Origin: Deinococcus sp. AB2017081
GTDB taxonomy: Bacteria; Deinococcota; Deinococci; Deinococcales; Deinococcaceae
Length of the DNA: 64,000 bases
NCBI RefSeq assembly: GCF_034440735.1
Contig: NZ_CP140098.1
Span: forward strand, 3,453,501-3,517,500
Direction: 5' to 3'
The translations under genes were made by a program, and so were the position numbers. Under the pieces are notes generated by a model that saw only the letters and a list, made by a program, of their open reading frames with translations, searched no databases and was not told where the DNA came from. Below, in pieces: positions 47,030 to 55,104 of this stretch (its first letter is position 1; the number at the start of each line of letters is the position of its first letter).

Positions 47030-48283
47030 TTACTTCCCTTTCTGCGGGGCGTACCAGCTCGCGAGGTTCTTCTGCACCATGTCGCCGGCGGCCTGCGGCG
47101 TCATCGCGCCGTTCAGGAGCTGGGCGGACACGTTCCACAGATCGTTCTCGTTGTTCGGGTTGGCGTTACGCGACAGGATCTGGTACGAGCTGCGGAAGCT
47201 CTTGCCGCACTGGGTGCGCCATGCCAGGAATTCCTGCGCGACCGGATCTTTCACGGTGTACTTCACGTTCGCCAGCGGGAAGAAGCCCGGCAGGGCGTTG
47301 GCATACAGCGTGGCAAACGAGTCCGACGCCACCCAGTTCAGGAAGGTCTGCGCGGCGGCCTGGTTCTTGCTGGCCGCGTTGATGCCCATGCCGATGTCGG
47401 GATGGTCGTCGATCACGCACTTCTTGCCGCCGATCGAGTACGGTGGGAACGCGCCCAGCTCCAGCTTGGGATTCATCTGCCGGAAGGTGCCGATGTCCCA
47501 GCTGCCCGCCGGGTAGACCACGCCCCGGCCCTGCGCGAACATGTTCTGCGCGTCGGGGTAGGCCAGTGCCTGATATCCGCGCGGCAGGAAGGGTTTCCAG
47601 CGTTCCAGCGCCTGGAAGGCGGCCAGGAAGCCGCCCTTGTTGTACTGCGCCGACCCGGAGAGCAGCCCCTTGCGCCCGGTCTCGCCGTTCCACACCGTCG
47701 GGCCGATGTTCTGGTAGCCCATGGTCGCGGCTTCCCACTGATCCTTGGTGCCCATGACCAGCGGCTCGTACTTGCCGCCCGCCTTGATCTTCGTCATGCC
47801 CGCCAGGAACTGCGCCTCGGTGGCGGGCTCGGTCAGGCCCAGCTCCTTGAAGGCGGCCTTGTTGTACAGGAAGCCGTGGATCACGGACGCCATGGGAATG
47901 CAGAAGGTGGTCTTGCCGTCGTCGGTCGACCACGCGGCCTTGGCGACCGCGTCGAAGTTCTTCAGGCCCGCCAGGCTGTTCAGGCTGGTCAGCTGTTTGG
48001 CCGTGTACAGTTCCAGGCTCTTGTCGAAGGGGCGACACGTGATCAGGTCGCCCGCCGTGCCCGCCTTGAGCTTGGCGTCCAGCACGGCGTTGTATTCGGC
48101 CGGTGCGCTGGGCGAGAACACCACGTGGATGTTCGGGTACTGCTTCTCGAAGGCCGGAATGATGGAGTCGCGCCAGACCTTCAGGTCGTCGTTGCGCCAG
48201 CTCTCGATGGTCAGCGTCGTCTTCTGGGCACCGACCGTGCCGGCGATGAGCAGCACCGAGAGCGGAATGAGCATCCGTGTCAT
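47030..48283 (-). CDS. sugar ABC transporter substrate-binding protein
   Basis: 417 aa, signal peptide MTRMLIPLSVLLIAGTVGA cleaved before Gln20. A family 1 solute-binding fold: ESWRNDDLKVWRDSIIPAFEKQYPNI near the start, PMASVIHGFLYNKAAFKELGL, and GINAASKNQAAAQTFLNWV. It captures a sugar in the periplasm-like space for the two CUT1 permeases. The start has AGGAGG 9 nt upstream, and a strong TTGACA promoter lies 65-90 bp upstream with a palindrome in its spacer. The sugar is not known; the two Gfo/Idh enzymes downstream suggest a cyclitol or a modified sugar. Confidence 0.92.
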   Translation of the reverse strand: MTRMLIPLSVLLIAGTVGAQKTTLTIESWRNDDLKVWRDSIIPAFEKQYPNIHVVFSPSAPAEYNAVLDAKLKAGTAGDLITCRPFDKSLELYTAKQLTSLNSLAGLKNFDAVAKAAWSTDDGKTTFCIPMASVIHGFLYNKAAFKELGLTEPATEAQFLAGMTKIKAGGKYEPLVMGTKDQWEAATMGYQNIGPTVWNGETGRKGLLSGSAQYNKGGFLAAFQALERWKPFLPRGYQALAYPDAQNMFAQGRGVVYPAGSWDIGTFRQMNPKLELGAFPPYSIGGKKCVIDDHPDIGMGINAASKNQAAAQTFLNWVASDSFATLYANALPGFFPLANVKYTVKDPVAQEFLAWRTQCGKSFRSSYQILSRNANPNNENDLWNVSAQLLNGAMTPQAAGDMVQKNLASWYAPQKGK

Positions 48284-48346
48284 GGGCGAACCTCCTGCAA
48301 TGCGAAGAAAGTGCGGCGGGATGGGCGTTGTGCGGAATACGGCTCA

Positions 48347-48375
48347 GGTATATCCCCCCATCTGGGGAGTGTCAA
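48347..48375 (-). promoter_or_regulatory. promoter of the sugar importer operon with operator-like palindrome
   Basis: On the minus strand TTGACA (48370-48375), 17 bp, TATACC (48347-48352). The spacer contains the palindrome CCCCATCTGGGG (48356-48367, plus strand), where a repressor would block RNA polymerase. Leader about 57 nt. Confidence 0.65.
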
Positions 48376-48447
48376 CCTCAGTTCACAATCTGCGGCACGG
48401 CACTGCCCCCGACACCGCGCGGCGTCGGGGGCAGTGGACGACCGGAT

Positions 48448-49149
48448 TCAGCGACCGGCGAGTTGTGCCTGCGCGTACATGGTGGCGAGTTCCGGGTGCC
48501 CCGCGTCAATCAGCGCCTTATCGCGGATGCGGCACGAGTCGCACACCCCGCACGGCTCCGCGCCCCCCTGGTAGCAGCTCCACGTCAGCTCGATCGGCAC
48601 CCCGAGTTCCAGCGCCGCGTTCACGATGTCCGTCTTGCTCATCTCCACCAGCGGCGCGGTCAGCTTCGCTCCACGTCCTTCCAGCCCCGCCTTCGTCGCC
48701 AGATCCGCCAGCGTCTGGAACGCCGCCAGGTACTCCGGGCGGCAGTCCGGGTAGCCGCTGTAGTCCACCGCGTTGATCCCCAGGTAGATGCGCTCGGCGT
48801 CGATGGCTTCCGCGAGGCTCAGGCCCACCGCGATGAATACGGTATTGCGGCCGGGCACGTACGTGGGCGGGATGATGCCGTCCGCGGTGCCGTCCGTGGG
48901 CACGGTGATCGACTCGTCGGTCAGGGCGCTGCCGCCGAACGATCCGATGTTGATGTCGATGACGCGGTGATCGGCACCGAAGTGGGCTGCAATCTTCGCT
49001 GCCCGCTCCAGTTCCACGGTGTGCCGTTGCCCGTACCGGAAGGACAGCGCCGTGCACGTGTAGCCGTCCTTGATCGCCATCGCCAGGACGGTGCTGGAAT
49101 CCAGCCCACCCGAGAGCAGCACCACGGCGCGTTTCTGTGTGTTCGTCAT
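48448..49149 (-). CDS. queC: 7-cyano-7-deazaguanine synthase
   Basis: 233 aa from the ATG at 49149. PP-loop [15 protein letters not shown] at the N-terminus binds ATP, and the C-terminal zinc site is [20 protein letters not shown] (four Cys). QueC converts 7-carboxy-7-deazaguanine to preQ0 using ammonia and ATP. It is the last gene of queF-queD-queE-queC and starts 2 bp after the queE stop. Confidence 0.97.
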   Translation of the reverse strand: MTNTQKRAVVLLSGGLDSSTVLAMAIKDGYTCTALSFRYGQRHTVELERAAKIAAHFGADHRVIDINIGSFGGSALTDESITVPTDGTADGIIPPTYVPGRNTVFIAVGLSLAEAIDAERIYLGINAVDYSGYPDCRPEYLAAFQTLADLATKAGLEGRGAKLTAPLVEMSKTDIVNAALELGVPIELTWSCYQGGAEPCGVCDSCRIRDKALIDAGHPELATMYAQAQLAGR

Positions 49150-49151
49150 GG

Positions 49152-49850
49152 TCAGTACCCCAGTTCTGCGTTCCCGCCCAGGGGAACGAGGCGCTTGTCG
49201 CTGTGTGCGTCGAGGTCGTCGGCCCGGTAGAGCTTGTGCATCTGGTACCCGGCGCGCAGGCGCGGGTTCGCCTTGACCGCCTCCGTGATGGCGTTCAGCA
49301 CGGCCGTGTCGCGGTCTCGGGCCTTGCTCCACTCCGGGTGCAGCCAGATCACCGCGTCGTCCCGCAGACCGGTCAGGGTGTCCAGCCCCGCCTGGATGTC
49401 CGCGACGTCGTGCACGATGATCTTCACCTCGTCCGCACGGGCGACCACGGACGCCTCCGGCCACTGCCCGAACGGCTTGGGCGACAGCGTCACCCAGTCG
49501 ATGTCGCCACGCAGCGGCGCGATCCCGCTCGTCTCGATGTGCACCCGCCGCCCGATGGCGTGCAGGGCGTCCACCAGCGGCGCGAGATCGAACAGGATCG
49601 GCTCCCCACCCGTGACGACCACGAAGGCCCCCTCTGGGCTCTCGGCCTGCACGACGTCCGCGAGTTCGCGGGCGGACATCAGCTTGACGCTGTCCGGGCG
49701 GTAGTCCCGGTGCCACGTGCCGGCGCTGTCGCACCACGGGCAGGCCTGCGGGCAGCCGTACAGGCGGATGAAGTACGCCGCGCGCCCCAGGTGCACCCCC
49801 TCGCCCTGCCACGTGTAGAAGCGCTCGTGCACCGGGTACTTGAGGCTCAC
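49152..49850 (-). CDS. queE: 7-carboxy-7-deazaguanine synthase
   Basis: 232 aa, a short radical-SAM enzyme. Cluster motif CPQACPWC at about 33-40 (CX3CX2C), then [16 protein letters not shown] and the [10 protein letters not shown] strand. It rearranges 6-carboxytetrahydropterin to 7-carboxy-7-deazaguanine. The gene starts 4 bp after the queD stop. Confidence 0.97.
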   Translation of the reverse strand: MSLKYPVHERFYTWQGEGVHLGRAAYFIRLYGCPQACPWCDSAGTWHRDYRPDSVKLMSARELADVVQAESPEGAFVVVTGGEPILFDLAPLVDALHAIGRRVHIETSGIAPLRGDIDWVTLSPKPFGQWPEASVVARADEVKIIVHDVADIQAGLDTLTGLRDDAVIWLHPEWSKARDRDTAVLNAITEAVKANPRLRAGYQMHKLYRADDLDAHSDKRLVPLGGNAELGY

Positions 49851-49854
49851 AGGC

Positions 49855-50265
49855 TCATTCCCAGTACTCGCAGCTGCTGTCCGGCGTCTCCCACAGGGTC
49901 ACGCGGAGTTTCAGGTCTCCCCCGTCGTCCCCGTCCGGCAGGTCGGCGCGGACGCGTTCCATCGTCTTGCGGTGGAGGTACGCGGCGATCACTTCAGCGG
50001 TCGTGTCGTCCCCGAGTTCCGGGAGGTCGTTCAGGAAGGCGTGGTCGAGGCCGCCCTGCTCGATGTCCTTCTTGGCCCACTTGAGGGTGCGGAAGTCCGC
50101 GACCATGATGTTGCGCTTCACGTGCGCGCTGGGGCGGAGTTTCTCGGAGCTCAGTTCCATGCGGACGCGGTAGGTGTGGCCGTGCAGGCGACCGCAGGGG
50201 CCGTCGTAGCCCGTGATCACGTGCGCCGAGTCGAACGTGAACTCGGTGCGGAGCGTCCAGGGCAT
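49855..50265 (-). CDS. queD: 6-carboxytetrahydropterin synthase
   Basis: 136 aa from the ATG at 50265, which overlaps the queF stop by one base. PTPS-family zinc His residues are visible (FDSAHVITGYDGPCGRLHGHTY: His15, His28, His30) with the catalytic Cys24. It forms 6-carboxytetrahydropterin from dihydroneopterin triphosphate. The frame upstream is antisense or out-of-frame over queF and not coding. Confidence 0.96.
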   Translation of the reverse strand: MPWTLRTEFTFDSAHVITGYDGPCGRLHGHTYRVRMELSSEKLRPSAHVKRNIMVADFRTLKWAKKDIEQGGLDHAFLNDLPELGDDTTAEVIAAYLHRKTMERVRADLPDGDDGGDLKLRVTLWETPDSSCEYWE

Positions 50266-50780
50266 CAGCGGGCGGGGGCGTGATCCGGCGCGGCGTACCG
50301 CACCGTGCAGATGGTGTTCATGCCGCCGCGCATGCCGTAGTCGCAGCGGATCTCCATGCTCAGCGGGTCGAGGAGCTTCACGAGGTCGCCCAGCACGCGG
50401 CGGGTGGCGTGCTCGTGGAAGATACCCACGAAGCGGTAGCTCGTGAGGTAGTACTTCAGGCTCTTGAGTTCCACGCACGCGTGCCGGGGCAGGTACCGGA
50501 TCTCCAGCCGTCCGAAGTCCGGCAGGCCGCTCCACGGGCAGATGGGGCTGAACTCGTCGGTGACGATCTCGATCTGCATGGGCTCGCCGGGGTACGCGAC
50601 GGGGTCGTCCTCGCGCACGTGCGGGAAGGTGCCGAGCACGGCCACGTCAATGTCGTCGAGGCCGCGCACGTCGTAGCGGCGGTCGAAGCCGGGGTTCTGC
50701 GGGGTGGCCATGCGCGTGCCCTGGGTGGGCGCAGGGGTGGGCTGGGCGGCCGGGGCCATCCCTTCGTTCGTGGTCGTCAT
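50265..50780 (-). CDS. queF: NADPH-dependent 7-cyano-7-deazaguanine reductase
   Basis: 171 aa from the ATG at 50780 with GGAGAG upstream. The catalytic Cys81 lies in FSPICPWSGLPDFG with Asp88, and the QueF motif ELKSLKYYLTSYR binds NADPH; this is the short type I form. It reduces preQ0 to preQ1, the last free-base step of queuosine synthesis. A Gln/Pro/Ala-rich N-terminal 25 residues is an addition to the family core. It is the first gene of the operon, so the end product enzyme heads the transcript. Confidence 0.95.
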   Translation of the reverse strand: MTTTNEGMAPAAQPTPAPTQGTRMATPQNPGFDRRYDVRGLDDIDVAVLGTFPHVREDDPVAYPGEPMQIEIVTDEFSPICPWSGLPDFGRLEIRYLPRHACVELKSLKYYLTSYRFVGIFHEHATRRVLGDLVKLLDPLSMEIRCDYGMRGGMNTICTVRYAAPDHAPAR

Positions 50781-50798
50781 GGTCGCTCTCCTGGCGCG

Positions 50799-50839
50799 CC
50801 GTCCGGTCTGGACGGGCGGGACGACAGCACAGGTCGTCC
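50799..50839 (-). promoter_or_regulatory. two hairpins in the queF leader
   Basis: On the minus strand, GGACGAC-CTGTGCT-GTCGTCC (50839 to 50819) is followed by CCGTCC-AGACC-GGACGG (50815 to 50799), ending 18 nt before the queF ATG. The stems are 7 and 6 bp and perfect. No match to known preQ1 riboswitch consensus is apparent. Confidence 0.4.
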
Positions 50840-50886
50840 GGGTGGGGAGTGCTCCCGCCGCCGCGGGGCGGCCGGAACCTGCGGCC

Positions 50887-50916
50887 ATTATCGCGGCGGG
50901 CCGGGCCGCACGCAAA
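50887..50916 (-). promoter_or_regulatory. possible promoter of the que operon
   Basis: On the minus strand TTTGCG (50911-50916), 18 bp, GATAAT (50887-50892). It gives a leader of about 100 nt that would contain both hairpins. Confidence 0.4.
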
Positions 50917-50948
50917 GGGGGCGCTCACCTTGCGCGGCGCGGGCCCGG

Positions 50949-51260
50949 TCAGCTCGGGGGGCCGGGGGGCGTGCCGGGCCCGGCCAGGGCCGCGCGGTAC
51001 AGCTGCCGCGCCTGCAGGCGCGCCGTGTCGGGGTCGTCGGCGTCGAGGGCGAGCGCGCGGTAGAGGCTGCGCAGGGCGGCCGCGACCGTGGCGGGCGGCA
51101 CGTGCAGGTGCGCGGCGATGTCCGTGTCGGGGTGCCCGGCGGCGTGCAGGGCCCACACGAGCCGGTGGCGGCCTCCCACGCGGCCGGTCAGGGGGATGCG
51201 GTCGGTCAGCCACGTGCAGGGGGCGGGCGCGGCGGGGCGTGGGGATGGAGCGTGGGTCAT
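50949..51260 (-). CDS. HTH-type hypothetical protein
   Basis: 103 aa from the ATG at 51260, with a strong GGAGG 6 nt upstream. The middle reads GRVGGRHRLVWALHAAGHPDTDIAAHLHVPPATVAAALRSLYRAL, which looks like a LuxR/sigma-70 region 4 type helix-turn-helix; the ends are Pro/Ala-rich. It lacks a recognisable receiver or ligand-binding domain. It lies between the arabinose operon and the queuosine operon on the same strand, so it could regulate either; this is inferred. Confidence 0.6.
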   Translation of the reverse strand: MTHAPSPRPAAPAPCTWLTDRIPLTGRVGGRHRLVWALHAAGHPDTDIAAHLHVPPATVAAALRSLYRALALDADDPDTARLQARQLYRAALAGPGTPPGPPS

Positions 51261-51339
51261 GGGGCCTCCGGAGCCGGGCGGGTCTCGCCCCGGAGTGTGC
51301 CGCCCGCCCCGTGATCGGGCCATGACCGGCCGCGGCGAC

Positions 51340-51356
51340 CGCGCCCGCGGGGCGCG
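51340..51356 (-). terminator. hairpin at the end of the arabinose operon
   Basis: CGCGCCC and GGGCGCG form a perfect 7-bp stem with a GCG loop, 6 bp past the GH2 stop codon. No U-tract. Confidence 0.4.
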
Positions 51357-51362
51357 CGGCCG

Positions 51363-53180
51363 TCAGGCGGGCGTGGGCTCGCGCCCCGTGCGCGCCAGCC
51401 AGCGGCGGTGGTAGCCGAGCGGGTTGTCCTTCTCCACCGTCCGGCCCCGGGTGGCGGCCGCCAGGGCGGTCACGTCGGCTTTCGGGGTGCGGGCCAGGGT
51501 GGTCAGGCCGTTGATCTCCTGGTACGTGTCGGTGAGCTGCGTGTAGCAGAAGCCCGCGAGCATGCGGCAGTCGTGGATGGTCGCCATCAGCGTCTCGTAA
51601 CGCGCCAGGAACCCCGCCTCGTCGCCGGCCTCGCTGTAGCCCCAGCCGGCCGTGCCGTCCGCGTTGAAGGCGATCCCACCGAACTCGCTCAGGATCACGG
51701 GTTTGCCGTGCGGGTCGTAGCCGGGCAGCGTCAGGCGGCGGCCCGCCGAGCGGTAGTCCTCCAGGGTCGTGCCCAGCGCGCCCCGGTGCCCGTAGCGTTC
51801 GCGGAGCACGTCCGTGTCGGCGGCGTAGTCGTGGATGGTCAGCAGGTCGCCCGCCACGTGCTCCCAGCCGTCGTTCCCGATGGCGGGCCGCGTGGGGTCG
51901 AGGCTGCGCGTCAGCGAGTACAGGCCCTGCACCAGCGCCTGCTGCTCGGGTTTCAGGGGCAGGTCGGGCACACCCCACGACTCGTTGAACGGCACCCACG
52001 CCACGATGCACGGGTGCGACACGTCGCGCTCCATGACCTCCAGCCACGTCTGCGTGAGCTGCGCGACGCTGCGCGGGGTGAAGGCGTACGCGCTGGGCAG
52101 CTCCTCCCATACGAGCAGGCCCACGCGGTCGCACCACTCCAGCCACGCCGGGCTCTCGATCTTCTGGTGCTTGCGCACACCGTTGAAGCCGAGTTTGCGC
52201 GCGAGCTCCACGTCGGCGCGCAGCTCGTCGCCGGTCGCCGTCATCCCGCCGTCCGGCCAGTAGCCCTGGTCGAGGGCGAGGCGCAGCGGGTACGGTCGGC
52301 CGTTCAGCAGGAAGTGTCCGCCGTCCAGGCCCACCGAGCGCAGCGCCGTGTAACTCTGCACGCTGTCCTGCACGCTCCCCGCCGCGTCCGTGACGGTCAG
52401 CGCCGCGTCGATCAGCTGCGGGTGCTCGGGCGACCACAGCAGCCGGTCGCGGGCGTTGTCGATGCCGGGATCGGGCAGGGCGACGGTGCGGGTGAGGGTC
52501 GTGGCGGTCAGCGTGTACGACTCGTCCGCGAGGGTGTCGCCGTCCACGCTCAGGGCCAGCGCGAGGCGGCCCCCCACCGCCTCCGGCGTGACGGTGGCCG
52601 TGAGGGTCAGCGACAGGTTCGCCACGTCCGGCGTCCAGCGCACGTTCAGCAGCCGCGCGGCGGGCACCCGCTCGAGCCACACGGTCTGCCAGATGCCGCT
52701 CGTGCGCGGGTACCAGATGGCGTGCCCGGTGCCCTCCGGGTACCAGTCCTGCTTGCCGCGCGGCTGGCCCATGGCGGCGTGGTCGTCGGCAGCGCGGACG
52801 TCCACGCGCACGTCCGGCCCCTCCAGCGCGTCCGTGATGTCCAGCGTGAAGGGCGTGTACCCCCCGTGGTGCCCGCCGACAAAGGAGCCGTTCACCCACA
52901 CCCGCGCCTCCCAGTCGACCGCGCCGAAGTGCAGCAGCACGCGCTCCCCTTCACCGGGCACCTCGTCGTCCGTCAGGGTGAACGCGCGGCGGTACCACGT
53001 GACCGGATGCGGCATGGGATCACCGATGCCGCTGCGGGGCGATTCCGGCGCGTACGGCACGGTGATCTGCCGGTCGAAGGTCACGGCGGCGGGCGTGCGG
53101 ACGTCCGTGAACGCGCACGCCCACGCGCCGTTCAGGTCGCGCCATGCGGCGCGTTTCAGCTGGGGTCGGGGGTAGGTCAT
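51363..53180 (-). CDS. glycoside hydrolase family 2 protein
   Basis: 605 aa. An N-terminal sugar-binding domain (about 1-175, FGAVDWEARVWVNGSFVGGHHGGYTPF), an Ig-like domain, then the TIM barrel with acid/base Glu in VPFNESWGVPD (about 398) and nucleophile Glu in VILSEFGGIAF (about 498). The protein ends soon after the barrel, so it is a short GH2. There is no signal peptide, so it acts in the cytoplasm on imported oligosaccharides. Activity could be beta-galactosidase, beta-glucuronidase or arabinopyranosidase; the setting favours the last. Starts 19 bp after the GH127 stop. Confidence 0.88.
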   Translation of the reverse strand: MTYPRPQLKRAAWRDLNGAWACAFTDVRTPAAVTFDRQITVPYAPESPRSGIGDPMPHPVTWYRRAFTLTDDEVPGEGERVLLHFGAVDWEARVWVNGSFVGGHHGGYTPFTLDITDALEGPDVRVDVRAADDHAAMGQPRGKQDWYPEGTGHAIWYPRTSGIWQTVWLERVPAARLLNVRWTPDVANLSLTLTATVTPEAVGGRLALALSVDGDTLADESYTLTATTLTRTVALPDPGIDNARDRLLWSPEHPQLIDAALTVTDAAGSVQDSVQSYTALRSVGLDGGHFLLNGRPYPLRLALDQGYWPDGGMTATGDELRADVELARKLGFNGVRKHQKIESPAWLEWCDRVGLLVWEELPSAYAFTPRSVAQLTQTWLEVMERDVSHPCIVAWVPFNESWGVPDLPLKPEQQALVQGLYSLTRSLDPTRPAIGNDGWEHVAGDLLTIHDYAADTDVLRERYGHRGALGTTLEDYRSAGRRLTLPGYDPHGKPVILSEFGGIAFNADGTAGWGYSEAGDEAGFLARYETLMATIHDCRMLAGFCYTQLTDTYQEINGLTTLARTPKADVTALAAATRGRTVEKDNPLGYHRRWLARTGREPTPA

Positions 53181-53199
53181 CGGGGCTCCTTGGGATGAA

Positions 53200-55104
53200 T
53201 CAGCGGACGGTCTCGCGCAGCCACACGCGCATGGGCGTCGGCTCGCGGTTGTCCCACACGGCGTACGGAATGGCAGTCAGGCGGGTGGGGTGGGTGGATG
53301 GAGGTGCCGCGGAGTACAGGTCGTCGCCTCCCACCGTGTCGGCCACGGCGTCGCCCTCGATGATGGTCACGCCGCCCAGCAGTTCCGGGTCGAAGCGCGC
53401 GCTCAGGGCCAAGCCCCGCGGGAGGCTCAGGGCGTGCAGGTCGGCGTCCTGATCCAGCCCCTCGGCGCAGTACACGAGCGGGCCGTACTCCAGCGCGACC
53501 AGCCCGGCGTCCTGCCGCACGGCGGGGTGCGCGTACGTGCGGCGCGGCACCAGGGGCAGGGTGAGGTCGAGGCGGTCGCCGCTGCGCCACTCGCGCGTGA
53601 CCACCGCGTAGCCCTGCTGCGGGGTCGCGTCCACGGCCTCGCCGTTCACGGTCAGGGTGGCGCCCTGTGCCCATGAGGGAATCCGCAGGCGCACGGTGAA
53701 GGTCGCGGGGGCGTCCAGTTCCACGCTCAGGTGGATGTCGCCGCGCCACGGGTACGCGCCCTCCTGCGTCAGCGTGAGGCGGTGCCCGGCCACGTCCGTT
53801 CTCAGGGTGCTGCTGGCGTACAGGTTCACGGTGACCTCGCGGGCACTGACGGCGTACACGTACTCGCCCAGCGACGCGAGGATCCGCGCGAGGTTCGGCG
53901 GGCAGCACGGGCACGCGTGCCACGCCCAGCGGCGGTGCGTGCCGTCGGACTCCAGCGGGTTCTCGTACAGGAAGGCGTCGCCGGACAGCGACACGCCGCT
54001 CAGGACGGTGTTGTACAGGGCGCGTTCCATGACGTCCGCGTACGCCCCGTCGCCCGTCAGGGCGGCCATGCGCCGCGCCCAGAACGCGAGGCCCACCGAC
54101 GCGCACGTCTCCGCGTAGGCGGTGTCGTTGGGGAGGTCGTAGGGGCGCGTCATGCCCTCGTTGCTCGCGGACGGCCCCAGGCCCCCGGTCACGTACAGGC
54201 TGTGGCGGGTCAGGTCGGCCCAAAGGCGCTCGCACGCGGCGCGCAGGGCGGCGTCCCCGTCGGCGGCGGCGAGGTCGGCCATCGCGGCGTACAGGTACAT
54301 GGCGCGCACGGCGTGGCCCACGACCTGCGTCTGCTCGCGCACCGGCACGTGCGCCTGCATGTACTCGTACGTGCCCGCCCAGAAGTCCCGCGGGTCGTCG
54401 CCGCGCGCGAGGGCCTCGGTCTCGAAGTAGTTGGGCAGGGCTCCGCGCTGGTTCAGGAAGTAACGGGCGAAGTCCAGGTGCTCGCGCCGCCCGGTCACGT
54501 GGTACAGGCGCAGCAGGGCGAGCTCGATCTCCTCGTGGCCGGGGTAGCCGGGGCGCTGGCCGGGGCCGGTGCCGTACACGCCCGCCAGGAAACGCGCGTA
54601 GCGTTCCACGACGTCCAGCAGCGACGTCTTCCCCGTCGCCTGGTGGTGCGTGACCGCCGCCTCGATCAGGTGCCCGGCGTTGTACAGCTCGTGCCAGTCG
54701 CGCTCGTTCGTCAGTTTCTTCCCGGGCTCGATGGCGGTGAAGTACGTGTTCAGGTACCCGTCCGGCTGCTGCGCCCCCGCGATCCGCTCGACGACATCGT
54801 CGATCTGCGCGTCCAGCGCCGCGTCCGGGTGCGTCACCAGGGACGCGCTGGCCGCCTCGATCCACTTGGCGACGTCGCTGTCCCACCACATCTGCGGCGT
54901 GACGTGGTGGGTCTTCGGAATCGTGATGCCTTTCTTCGCGTACTCGGGCAGGTCGTACGCGTCGAGCGCCCCGACCTCCTGCAGCTTCGCGTACAGGGCG
55001 GGCAGCGTGTGGGCGCGGTTCGCCTCCAGACGCGGCGACCAGAACGCGTCGTGGAGCCGCACCTGCGTCAGGGCGGGCGGCCGGGCCGGCTCGGTGGCCG
55101 TCAC
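53200..55104 (-). CDS. glycoside hydrolase family 127 (beta-L-arabinofuranosidase)
   Basis: 634 aa, no signal peptide. DUF1680/GH127 features: FWSPRLEANRAHTLPALY at the N-terminus, GAQQPDGYLNTYFTAIEPGKK and DWHELYNAGHLIEAAV in the (alpha/alpha)6 barrel, and the Cys cluster WHACPCCPPNLARILASLGEYVYA at about 392-415; an upstream AETCASVGLAFW carries a candidate Glu and Cys. In HypBA1 the Cys cluster holds zinc and provides the Cys nucleophile (established). It releases L-arabinose from beta-linked arabino-oligosaccharides such as those on plant hydroxyproline-rich glycoproteins. Confidence 0.9.
   Translation of the reverse strand: MTATEPARPPALTQVRLHDAFWSPRLEANRAHTLPALYAKLQEVGALDAYDLPEYAKKGITIPKTHHVTPQMWWDSDVAKWIEAASASLVTHPDAALDAQIDDVVERIAGAQQPDGYLNTYFTAIEPGKKLTNERDWHELYNAGHLIEAAVTHHQATGKTSLLDVVERYARFLAGVYGTGPGQRPGYPGHEEIELALLRLYHVTGRREHLDFARYFLNQRGALPNYFETEALARGDDPRDFWAGTYEYMQAHVPVREQTQVVGHAVRAMYLYAAMADLAAADGDAALRAACERLWADLTRHSLYVTGGLGPSASNEGMTRPYDLPNDTAYAETCASVGLAFWARRMAALTGDGAYADVMERALYNTVLSGVSLSGDAFLYENPLESDGTHRRWAWHACPCCPPNLARILASLGEYVYAVSAREVTVNLYASSTLRTDVAGHRLTLTQEGAYPWRGDIHLSVELDAPATFTVRLRIPSWAQGATLTVNGEAVDATPQQGYAVVTREWRSGDRLDLTLPLVPRRTYAHPAVRQDAGLVALEYGPLVYCAEGLDQDADLHALSLPRGLALSARFDPELLGGVTIIEGDAVADTVGGDDLYSAAPPSTHPTRLTAIPYAVWDNREPTPMRVWLRETVR

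Noticed and set aside
50781..50948. preQ1 riboswitch before queF
   Set aside because: A GCAGGTTCC stretch is faintly similar to the preQ1-I start, but the following pyrimidine stem and A-rich tail are absent.
50647..52899. 750-codon minus-strand frame
   Set aside because: It lies in another frame of the same strand as GH2, the HTH gene and queF; its product is low-complexity Arg/Ala/Pro.
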